Shown one piece after another: positions 1 to 10,700 of a stretch of DNA of 64,000 nucleotides. This DNA comes from Amyloporia xantha. Lineage: Eukaryota; Basidiomycota; Agaricomycetes; Polyporales; Adustoporiaceae. The stretch lies in assembly GCA_036971615.1 (NCBI GenBank), contig JAYKKR010000041.1, forward strand, positions 62,001 through 126,000, given 5' to 3'. Each line of letters starts with the position of its first letter. Position 1 is the stretch's first letter. The notes under the pieces were generated by a model. The model made no database searches and was not told the DNA's origin. It was given only the letters and a program-made list of their open reading frames with translations. The position numbers and the translations under genes are program-made.

Positions 1-187
1 CAGCTGTAACGGACGATGAGAAAGGTCGTAGACCGATGTAATACGAGGAAAGATGAGATGTACGACAGTCATTGCAGAAGATAGTAGTCATGAGGGGCAG
101 GGGTATTAATGATGAATGACAGCACGCGCGGCGAACTCGAAGTAGTCACCAGCCCTAAGCGCGTAAGTGAAATAGCTGCGTCCCGGA

Positions 188-1202
188 TTACAGAACAACG
201 CAGTGATGCTTCTTGCTGCCCTTGGGCCGGCTGAGGAGAGCAGCACGGGTAGCGTACTGGAAGACCTCGCGGACACCCTCGCCAGACTTGGCTGAACATT
301 CCAGGTAGTGCTTAGCACCGATCTTCTGCTGCACTGCCATACCCTAGATAATCCGAAAGTATCAGTCACCACATCTCGAATAGAACCACAAAGTGGTCGG
401 TCCAGCGCAACTGCTGCGCAGAGCACGTGCATGGCGGAGCCCCAACGCAACCCGATGAGGGCGAGACGCCCGCGCAGCGATTATGCCAGACCATGCGCGA
501 CATACCTCTTCAGGGGTAACAGGCCGTTGGTTCGTCTTCCTCAGCTCCTCAATCACTCTTGGGTCGCGTCTAAGATCCTTCTTGCAACCGACCAGGATGA
601 TGGGCAGACCAGCGCAAAAGTGCATGACCTCGGAAATCCACTGTCAACGTGGCGTGATGTGAGGATGAAGGCGAATACAAATCACGGAGATAATGGCGGA
701 CACGTCAGTGTATGCTAAGACGATGCATGGAAATGCATACCTTCTCCTGAACGTTGTCCAAAGAGTCAGGTGAATCGACCGCGAAACAGATGAGAATGAC
801 GTGGGAGTCGGGATAACTGAGTGGCCTCAGACGGTCATAGTCTTCCTGGCCAGCGGTATCCCACAACGCCAGCTCAACATGCTTCCCATCGACCTCCACG
901 TCGGCAACATAGTTCTCGAATACCGTAGGAACATAGACCTGTTAGGCGCATTAGCGCCGTTGTAAGCACACGAGCGACAGGCATGTTCGCCTAGGAGGAA
1001 AGGGAGGAGAGGTCAAATAAGTATGAAACCCACCTCTGGGAACGTTCCTTTCGAGAAGACAATCAGTAAACAAGTCTGTGAAGACCAGTTGGGTAAGTCA
1101 GCACAGGGGTGGTACGACAAGCGACGCGCGACCGAAAATGACACGAACCTTTCCGCAAGCACCATCACCGACAATGACCAACTTCCTACGAATTTCGGAC
1201 AT
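188..1202 (-). CDS. rho1: Rho1-type small GTPase
   Basis: Small GTPase of the Rho family, the membrane-bound switch that in fungi controls glucan synthase, actin and the cell-wall integrity pathway. Five exons join in frame: 1202-1149, 1075-1034, 938-741, 640-506 and 343-188, giving 194 residues, the usual Rho1 size. Visible motifs are the P-loop GDGACGK (residues 12-18), the effector loop around [10 protein letters not shown], the DTAGQE switch II, the CKKD base-recognition motif and the ECSAK loop. It ends in a lysine-rich tail and a CVVL CAAX box, predicting geranylgeranylation (L at the last position). All introns are GT-AG and 55-100 nt. The start is the conserved MSEIRRK. Transcribed away from the divergent neighbour side, with about 300 bp between its start and the next gene's stop. 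Family assignment is secure. Confidence 0.96.
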
Positions 1203-1503
1203 AATGAAAAGGGTGGATGGAGTGAAGAAAGAAAAACAGAGACTGTTGTGGTGGACGACGAAGTCGGCGGTTGTGGAAGCTGGAGCAGCGAGGAGACGTC
1301 GCCTGGCAATGATAGCAAGCGGGCTTTCCAGCGGTCTTTCAAGTTTCAAATCCAACCGCACTGCCAAACACTGCACAAACACAGCAATCGTCTGTGCGTG
1401 CGAACCACCTCCTATTTACGTCCGGTCTCCGTACATAGCCCAGCACCGCTCGTTCTCCATGGTAAATAATTACTTGCACAGCTTGCAGACTAAGCGCATA
1501 GCT
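1203..1503. other. intergenic, presumed rho1 5' region
   Basis: About 300 bp between the rho1 start and the stop of the next minus-strand gene. It should hold the rho1 promoter and leader and the neighbour's 3' end. I see no clear TATA box, repeat or additional coding signal; the open frames here run across rho1 exon 1 in the wrong phase. Confidence 0.4.
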
Positions 1504-2737
1504 TCAACTTAGAGCACATCGCCCAACACAAATATACTCCCCCTCGGGGCCCCAGCTCCCCATCTCGCAGATCTGAATCTCATCCACGTCCCATTCGCCC
1601 AAACTCACTCTGACAGGTCCCCTCACGGGTATCGTGTTTTGCCCATCGGCTGCCGCGCTAAGTGGCTGGCCGGCCGCATCCACGCTGACGGCCTGCAGCG
1701 CCCTCGAATTAAGAATAGATCGGAACGAAAACGCCTGGCGGCCTTTACCCCTGGGCTTCCGGTAGATCGTGTTCAACACTGTGCAATGCAACTGAACAAC
1801 AGGTCAATGGATGATGCAGCGTGCTCATGTTTCACGCACTTACTTTCAGCGGGCGGCCTTCATCCACAATGAGACCGGCCTTTGTAAATGCTGCGTGCAC
1901 AAATTCTATACAGGCCCGGTCAAGGGCGCTGTTTTCGACATGATAGACTATTGTTTTACCTGCAACCGTCTTCAATCGTTTCGTGCCGTCCTGTTCCGGT
2001 GACGGTCCGACCCACATTACGTGCGCCCGCTCAAGGTCACGCCGTTCAGGCTTCATGACGTCCATGCTCCGGAACGCGACCCGCAGCTTTTCGCCACCAA
2101 GTAGCTGCATTATCTGAGGTTTCAGTTCATGCAATAGAGCTACCGCGGAAGCCAATGTTCTTGGTCGCGCCTGAACAAAACTTGAATTCGTCGCCGGATA
2201 TGGCGTTCTAGAGGACGACTCGCCGTAAGGGGATGATGTTGGGACAGCGTCCAGCGACATCACACCGAGCGTAAGGTGTAGGCGGCGGGCAGGAATAATT
2301 ATTGATTGATCCAGCCCGGGTATAGCAGGGTCGGCCTGCAGTAAGGCATTCGTGAATGCCTCTATAGTTTGGCGGAAACCTGCATGGTGTCCCTGCGTTG
2401 CGATGGCACACACTCATGAGCAGGAGGTTCTTCGAGACAGACGAACTCACTAGAGGAAGGGCCAAGACTGTATTTTTAAAACAGTTTAGGTCGTCCTGAT
2501 TTTTTTCACGCAAACAGCTTACTGACAGTGCGTCAATCGCGGCTTTGGCGTCCTCTCTTGCGGTTGAGACGGCAGAGTCCTAGGAATATGAGTTATAGCA
2601 CTCGACTGGCTCTCTTGGCTTTCTGTTTCAGTGATAGTAATGATGCTTGATCTACCAACGCCTCTCCCTCGTCCCCTGCCACGACCCCTTCCACGTCCCC
2701 CATTTGACGGATGCGGTGGGCTGGCTTGATGGGCCAT
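1504..2737 (-). CDS. ASCC1/AKAP7-like 2H phosphoesterase-fold protein
   Basis: Member of the AKAP7/ASCC1 family with a 2'-5' RNA ligase-like (2H phosphoesterase) fold; the human relative is a subunit of the ASCC complex in transcription and alkylation repair. Four exons fit in frame: 2737-2527, 2467-2451 (17 nt), 2392-1844 and 1791-1504, giving 354 residues. After splicing the first 2H region reads LTHFLALPLGHHAGFRQ, followed by HLTLGVMSL (H-x-T motif). The second H-x-T is LHCTVLNTIYRK near the C-terminus, so both catalytic-type histidine motifs are present. An RG-dipeptide run near the N-terminus (about residues 13-24) suggests RNA binding, an addition I would not call universal in the family. 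An upstream in-frame ATG at 2791 is an alternative start. The exact cellular role in fungi is not known from sequence. Confidence 0.8.
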
Positions 2738-4633
2738 GGTTTTGACAGTTCTAACAAGGATACAGATCGGATGTATGGGGTATCGAATCATGCAGCGCTT
2801 GATGAATCAGTGCCGCCGAACAGTATACAGAGCGTTGTCGCAGGGTTAGGGTCTACTTGATATCGCGGACGTCGTCACAGTGGCACATGTCGGACAAATC
2901 TGTGTCCAGCATTTCTCAGTCTCATATATATGTACCCTCTCATTCAATACTCGGACTGTAAGGATAGTGGCTCCGTCTTGAAGGCAAGATTTAGAAGGGT
3001 TCAGACCAGAGTCTACGGCAAAAAGACTCCTCCATCAACGAATTAATCCTTATTCACAGTCTGTTCCCTCATGAGCACAGTAAGCACAGTGAGTCGTGGC
3101 GAAAGCTACACAGGCCGGATTCTCAACAACTCCCTGTACATACATCAACTGTTGGTCAGTCTTCGCCAACCAAATTTCTGAAGATGACCTGCGTCCTTCC
3201 CAACATTTTTAGTAGGATTTTGTGGTCCCAGTCACTCCGGCTGCTTGCTACGCTTGGCAATCCCTCTCACGACATGCGGGCTGCTGAGTTTTACAGTGCG
3301 CTCTTTTCTGATTGTACTGCTTTCTCTGGACCTATACACTGAACAAGTCCATCGAATTTCAGCTCATCCAGCGGGCTCTCTTACCTGACGCCGAAAAAGG
3401 CCCTTCTCCGCCCCACGACCGCGCACCTCCTCATACGTTGACGAAACGTCGCGTGCAACGATCACGCTTTCCGATCGAACTTGTATAAGCTCTGTTGTAG
3501 CATTGTCTGTCATCTGTACGAATGAACATCTCGTGGCAGGAGGAATGGGCTTGGCATGCCGGTAATACGCACGGTCGTGTATTGGCGTATCACGTCGGGT
3601 TAGGGTTAGGGGCAATTCGTCTTTTTGTTGAGTACAATGTTGCCACAAAGTTGGCATCGCTACTACGGGATTTGGCAATGAGGAATGCTTGTTACTCTGC
3701 AATGATAGATATATCAGCGCTCGGCCAAGCAATGAGCATACCTGATGTGTCCGCGTTGTTATGTGTTCGGAGCCGGTGAGCTCTGCGACTCAGAACAGTC
3801 ATACCGGCGCAGATGTCTGAGCCTGGTCGCGTTGGTTCAATGCAGTGGTATCACAGATACTACATGTAACGGACCTGCGTAACGCTGAGAGCCTTTGACC
3901 GTTGCTGTGTTTATCTGTTCCTGGACACGGTGCGTATGCCGTACCGAGGTCAGATATTGATAGACATTCCATAACGGCATGTCTACAGATTGCTGCCGGT
4001 GCGCAGACTTGAATAGTCTGGGCGAGAATGATCCTCAAGTCGGTCGAATATGGGGACAATTAACGTCAGGGTACAAGCTCTCGCCCATAGCGGTTGATAG
4101 AGTAACGGAGACGCCGCAGCATTGTTTAGATTGGGAGAGGGAATATGTTATTAATAATTACAAAGATATTGATGAGACAGTATCTACCAGCGCCGGACAG
4201 GACAGGTGTCGAGACGAGCGTCGAGCGACTTTGCCAGCAGTGATCGCGGAGATTGAAACGAGCGGTGAGTAGTTGCCGCAACATGAATGCTGTGCGGCTA
4301 GTAGCCGAGCAGAAGGAGAAGTGAATGTGAAAGTGAAAGTGGCTGCAAACTGGCCAATATTCGCGTTATTATCAACATCTGCGATGCTGCTTGAGGAAAC
4401 CGTGAAGGATGAAGTGGATGACGGATCGTGGGAAAGCGGTGAATAGAGAGACGCGAGCGGGATAGACGCCGGGACGCGTTTGTGAATATGATGATCGGTT
4501 CGTGCCTAGTCCTTGGCTGCCTCTCACGAATGAATTCTCTCCGTCTATTTTATCGGTCTCTCCTTCCTTCAGTCGTTCCTTCTCACCCACTCCTTCTTTC
4601 TATCACCCCGCCGCCACCCTCATCATCCGTCAT
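2738..4633. other. intergenic, no gene recognised
   Basis: About 1.9 kb without a recognisable gene. The open frames (for example near 3364-3779 on both strands) show no known domain or splice-supported continuation. It contains a very short telomere-like GGGTTAGGGTTAGGGG at 3597-3612 and a single GGGTTAGGG near 2844, both too short to mean much. The right part must include the promoter and leader of the aspartic protease; a pyrimidine-rich run at about 4540-4620 precedes its start, as is common in fungal leaders. Confidence 0.4.
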
Positions 4634-7239
4634 ATGAGCCCTTCCCCACCTCCTCGTCCATGGAAAGGCAAAGGTCGCCAGCATGAACCCAGACAAGAAG
4701 GCCCCGGCGGCAATGCCGGCGTGGTCTTATCTCTCCAACTGCTTTCCAACTCCCTCTACGAATCGTGAGTACTTTCGTTCTATTCATACCCCGCGAACCA
4801 TTTGTCCTGTTCACGTCACTTCCGTGGTATACCATGGACCCGCTGCCTCGCTTGGTGTTCTCGTGCCACGGAAGGTCCGTAGCGCATGCCGACTTGGTCG
4901 TCAAGTCATGCATCTCGTCTAGCTTCAGTGGTCGCGCTGCTTCACCACTTCCGTCACTAACCCCTACTCGCAGGGTATACACGCTACCTGTACTCGTGGG
5001 CAGCGGTCGCCAGAACCTTTCCTTGCAAGTGGACACCGGCTCATCCGATCTCGTGCGCTCATTGCTCCGTTCCCATCGGCATTTCACTGACGTCGTTAAA
5101 GTGGATTGCGTCTAGGTCTTGCTCTTCCTCATCTTGTGGGGGAACCGACGGTCACTTGTACGACCCCTCATACTCGACGTCTTCCAATGAGACAGTTTCC
5201 ATCAACTATGCCAAGGGGGAGGTCAGTGGTCCCATTGTATGGGATTCCGTAGAATTAGGCGGATACAATGTCACCAACCAAGCGTTAGGTATGTCTTTAT
5301 ACCCAAGAAGTCCTGCAGCGCAACTCTCGCTGTCCTGTTATTACTACTTTCATCCAATTGATCTCGCTCACACTGCCCTCTAGCTGCCGTGTCTTCCGTC
5401 TCCAATGAGCCCCTCGAGGATGACTTCAGTGGCATTCTCGGCCTCGCGCTTCCTATGGACTCCGAGATTGCGCAAAGGATACCATCTGGATCTGGCAGCA
5501 GTCCAAACGGTGCTGCGTTTGTCTTCAATCTCTTCAGCATGCTCCCTTCCGATTCTGCGCCCAGTGCGCCGTTCCTATCCCTTGCACTCCAGCGGCCTGG
5601 TTCCAATGACGTGCCATCCGTCCTTGGTATTGGCCGCCACCCGGAAGCTGTCGTGTCCGATCCCAGCAAAATCCAGTACGCCGGTCTCGTCACCAACACC
5701 GCAGATGCCCTCTTCTGGGAAGCGAGCGTTAGCGCGATCACGGTGTACGTGAACGGCCAGCCTCGAGAGATTGAGCTGGGTCCCTCCGTCTCTGGTGCAG
5801 CGTCGCCATCCGCGGTGCTTGATTCTGGTACACCTGTGATTCTGGCATCATCGAGCATTGCCGACGGCATATACGGCGCCCTTGGCATTGACCCTAGCCC
5901 AGACGGAAACTGTGAGTCAGTTGTGAGGTAGCCAGTTGCAAAGTCCTACTGCTTGCTCACGTCCGGCCCATCAGACTATGTCCCTTGTACGACCCCCATT
6001 AATATGACTATTACGCTCGACGACCGAACCCCTATCCCTCTACATCCCCTTGACCTCAGCTACCCTGCCAACGACGACTCTTCCGCATGTATCGGATTGA
6101 TACAAAATTCCGACATCGTTGGCAGCTCCTACATCTACCTTCCTGACCTCATACTCGGTGTCCCATTTCTCAGGAATACATACACAGTGATGGCTTATGA
6201 GCCCCCGGGAACTGGTGGTACGTTTTCTCTCAATGACACCGTGCAGGATGCCAACGACGCCATCAACCCTTACCTGGGGCTGTTGAGTATCACCAACATC
6301 ACCGAGGCGCTAGCCGAGTTTAACACTGTGCGGGTCATGAACGAGCCGCTCGACCCTACGGCCCAGAGCGCAAGCACTACGTCCCCATCCAAACACCTTT
6401 CAGTGGGCATTGACGTACTCCTGGGATGCGTGGGCTTCCTCTGCCTATGTTTCGCTATCTTCGGTGCCCGGTGGGTGTACATGCGGCGGCGGTGGAGACG
6501 CGGGCCTTCCGCGGAAGGAAGTGGCCGCAAAGAGGAGCTACCAGATGTATCCTACATCTTAGCCCGACGGCCTTCTTTCACGGACCGATACAGCGCCTCC
6601 GAGGACACCCTGCGCACGCGCCCGGTCTCGGGCTCAGGCCGCAAGCTGCGGAGGGACGTGTCGTCGCAGTACACCGACGACACGCTCCTGGGCCGCGTAG
6701 ACGAAGTTTCGCTCAGCGAGTTCGGGCTCGCGAGGACAAAGGGCCGCGACCATTCGCCCGACCGGTCGACGCTCGCGTCTTGGGACCGTGATTCGATGTT
6801 TGCCGGCCAGCAGCGCTACTCGAGGGCACTACCGGATAGTCCTCCTAGGAGCCCGCCCGACTCGCCAGGGTTCCTTCCGCGTCGTGCCAAGGCACCTTCT
6901 CCCGACGCGCACCACCGGGTGTCAAGCGACGAGCTCGGCCTCGCCATGCCATTGCTGGTTCATACGCGGCGCGATTCATACCTCGCGCGCTCTGAGGATG
7001 GCACACAGCTCGCCCTGGGCCTTGACCCGTATCCAGAAGTCGAGCTGGAGCGCAAGCCGAGTTCGGCGAGCGTGAACAGCCTCGCAAGTGAGAGCAGGCC
7101 ACGGGCGGTCGCGAGTGGACCGAGCACGGGGAGTCCCGGTTCGAGCGGTCTCAACGAGCCCGAGTATGTTATGCGGCCACCTTCGGCGAACGCGGGCGCG
7201 CATTCACCGTCTGTGTTTCCAAAGGAACTGGTGTCGTAG
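4634..7239 (+). CDS. pepsin-like (A1) aspartic protease with C-terminal membrane anchor
   Basis: Secretory aspartic peptidase, probably anchored at the cell surface (yapsin-like arrangement). Exons 4634-4764, 4974-5052, 5102-5288, 5384-5911 and 5975-7239 join in frame to 729 residues. The first catalytic site is VDTGSSDLWIAS, created across an intron at 5053-5101; the second is VLDSGTPV (about 5814-5837). A Ser/Cys-rich loop follows the first site. Near 6400-6480 a hydrophobic segment (LLGCVGFLCLCFAIFGARW) is followed by basic MRRRWRR, a stop-transfer signal. The last roughly 240 residues form a Ser/Pro-rich cytoplasmic tail. Oddity: the first exon encodes no signal peptide although the topology demands one, so an upstream leader exon may be missing from this model. 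The domain call is firm; the N-terminus is not. Confidence 0.87.
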
Positions 7240-7742
7240 CGCTCAGCAGTCGTCTGTCGTCGTTCTGATTTTGTTGCGGTATGCGAAAGGTGATATAGGC
7301 CAGTTCCGTTTCTGCTACATACTTGATAAGGTTTCATTTCTTACACATGGAGGCGGATACCGGACTTTGCTACCATCAGCTGTCTTAGTATATACCATTA
7401 TTATTGGCTCATCGGACACTAGTTGCTTTGCTATGATCTCTAGTCAGCATCAGCTTGAATTACCTGTCTTTATCGTGTGTATTCTAGTCGCAATCGCTCT
7501 ATCAAGTCTCTGTGCAGAGTTGCAATCTGACGGAAGGAGCAGGTCGGCGGTCGTCGTGACGTCGTCGCTTCGGAGGCACGATCGTGGTCATATGATTGAT
7601 TGATCGCGAGCGGCAGTGCGTACATTTCAATCGCGCCTGACCAAGAACTCTCGTCAGCAAGCGCGTCCCATTCGCATATATACGAACCTGAACCCGCGTT
7701 ACACCTTCCTTATTCTTTCCAGCCCCCCTTGAACAGTTCGCG
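7240..7742. other. intergenic between the protease and GH15 genes
   Basis: About 500 bp between a stop and the next start on the same strand, expected to hold a terminator and the GH15 promoter. A possible TATA-like CATATATACG lies at 7675-7684, roughly 60 bp upstream of the GH15 start. No coding signal is seen on either strand. Confidence 0.35.
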
Positions 7743-10700
7743 ATGAATGTCAACAAGCCGTGGCAGCTCGACAGAGGATATATAGCCCTTGCCGATCATG
7801 GCCTGTGAGCACATCCATGATCTTCACCCATTCACGCTCTGAATGTCAGAGTTGTACGGGTAGCATTGGAAATTTGAGAACTGCTGCTCTGGTACGTCCT
7901 TGCTTCTGCGAGCTATAGAGGTCTTCCTCGAAGAGACAACATTCTATCGTCGTAGGTCAGCGTAGATGGATCAAGTGAGTCTATGTTTCTCATAGATAGT
8001 GTGAGCGCGCAGAACTGTGGAAGACATCTGGGTAATGCGTGCCGCGTATTATGAATGCGGTCAAAATTGGAGTGTTGCTCTGACTCCGGTCGCTGGGATA
8101 TAATTCTCATTTACTTATTCACCTTGCACAGTCGAAAGTTACTGCGTTCCCAACTTCGATTCACCGTCCATATTTGCACGTATCTTGGACAAAGACAAGG
8201 TGAGACCTGTGTGATCGCGCATATAGTGATGTACCGCTCGACTTATGGCCTGTGTAATCACTGCCAGGGCGGCCATTTTTCTATAATCCCGACCAGCGAA
8301 TTTACGACGAAGCAGAGCTACCTGCCTAGTTCCAATGTGTGTATGCGCTGGAATATTGCAAGCCATCATGCTGACTTTGCATTAAACCAAGGTATTACAA
8401 ACGAAGTCAGTTTGAACCGCACTTGTCCCAAACATTGGCTGACCAATGTGAAGGTTTTTGAACGACCATGGCGTTGCCACCGTAACAGGCTAGTCAATAT
8501 CAATCTGGATGGTTCCTGTGATATTATTTACCGGCCTACGTGGTTCAGATTTTCTACCTCGTCAACCGTCAAGCTCCACTGCCCGGCCTCTCTTGGCTTG
8601 GCTGGTGCGCCGCGTGGAGGCACGTATAGAGACCTTTTCCCGGGGTTCACGTACTGTATTCACGCACGAAGCCTTACAGGTTATCCGTGGCTCACTTTCG
8701 CTCCGGGTCGAGTGTGCACCGGCGTTTGATTACGCCCGTGCCCCACATACCACGGATATTGTACCCGATACTTCCATCCCGACTAATTTTGCATCCACAG
8801 ACCATTCACCCTCTCATGCGAAAGCAATCTTCAAGTCTCCCGATGCAAAGCTTTCCCTCGACTTACGCTATGTGACCGAGTCCTCTCTCGATAATGTTCA
8901 GGAACCGGAGGTCGATCTCCAGCTGCTTGATCTCTCCAAGAAAGGGCATCTTGGGCCAGGTGTCAGCTGTGACCTGGCCCTAAGAGAGGGCCAGTCAGTC
9001 ACGTTCGTACTCAGGATCCCGCCTGAGGAAGAACTCCCGGCCGGATCGCAGCCTACTCCCCAGGAAGCCGACAAGCTGGGAGTGCCTTTCGACAGTGAGT
9101 TGCATACAAATTATGCCTGTGATTGTTATTATGGTGCTCATCACTATGCATATTCTAAACCTGGGAATGTAATGAAATAGAGCTTGTTGTGGGAGCTTCT
9201 CATCTGCGGCCGCTCGGCGATCCCTTCTTGACGAAGGTTCACAATATATATTCTATAAGATTTCTCGATAGCACTAATTATGCAATTGACAGCGCTTGCT
9301 TCACGAGCTCCTGGAGGTGGGTGTTCATACTTTATTCTAGTCCGGGATACATCAAATTCGCCCACCGTACTTACTCTGGATCATACGGATCATAGGGGAC
9401 GAATAAATACTGGAACTCCTGGATTCGTCGTTCCACGTATGAGGGGTCGTGGAAGGAAGCTGTCCACCGCAGCGCCCTTGCACTCAAGCTTCTCATCTAC
9501 GAGCCCACCGGTAAGAATTTGTCCTATGCACGATGACAGCCTTGCTAGACATACTGTGATGTCTCTCGCCAGGTGCTATTGTGGCAAGTCCAACATTTAG
9601 TCTGCCGGAATACATAGGTGGAACACGAAACTGGTGAGCCTCAGCCTCCGACAGAATTCGCGAACATCTCGAGACTTATGGACTATCGCGGTCCAGGGAT
9701 TACCGGTTAGTCATCTCATCTACGTAAAGCTACAGCGGTAGTTCACCTCGCACATCAGGGCTTCCTGGATCCGCGACTCATCGTTCACGTTATACGCTCT
9801 CATTCGCCTCGGCTTCACACAGGAAGCGAACGGTGAAGCTCTCACATTCTGCTCATGTGCCTTCGCTGATTTAACGCCCGAATCCCAGCATACATGGAAT
9901 TCATATATGAACGTTTACGTACGAAGAATCCGGACGGGTCGTTGAGTATCATGTTAGTTTTGCTATTCAGTACAGGGACCACACATGGCTGATATCGTCA
10001 CTGTGCTACTCCGGCGGACAGGTACACTATACACGGTCAGTAAATCACCGTTGTTTGATGGACGTCTCTGATGTTGCGAAGCACATTAGGCGAGAAGATC
10101 TTCCCTGAGGAAGAGCTCTCCCACTTGGATGGCCATAAAGGATCCAAACCCGTTCGGTGAGCCTTCATAGTCTGTACGCACGCATGGAAAAACGAATACA
10201 ATATTGTGCAGGATTGGCAATGGCGCAATTGATCATGTCCAATTGGTGAACCGGCCGGACTTTGCCCACTGTTCTCGAAATACTGACCCACGGTATCATC
10301 CCGCTCAATAGGATATCTACGGAGAACTGTACGTCTGGAAGCGTAAGTCTGGTTCATCATTTTACCTTGGTCCGTATCATAACGGAATTACCAGGCCCCT
10401 ATGTCTGAACATGCCAACTGATGACCATCCAGGATGGATTGTATATACCTCTCGCAAAAGGTGTGTAGCGTGCTAGGCATTCAGAAGCTTTTTCGTTAAT
10501 AGGATGCGTAGTATGGGAAACCGCTCGTAAGCCCTTGACCATCGCTATCAGTGATAGTTTACTCTAAGACGACCGCCCGACTCTCTACAGTCCTATGACA
10601 CATGGTATGTGATCCATCATCCTCAGCTATACGGCGGCTACCATCGGTGATCATTGACAGGGTTGCAGTGCGAGAAATGTGCGTATTGCATCAGTATATG

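Noticed and set aside
3597..3612. Interstitial telomere-like GGGTTAGGGTTAGGGG
   Set aside because: Only two TTAGGG units, expected by chance or as minor repair scars; no longer array around it.
9634..9758. Apparent frame break in GH15 between NW and ASWIRD
   Set aside because: GACTATCG at 9681 looked like the missing exon with bad splice sites, but the 9-nt exon at 9697-9705 resolves it cleanly.
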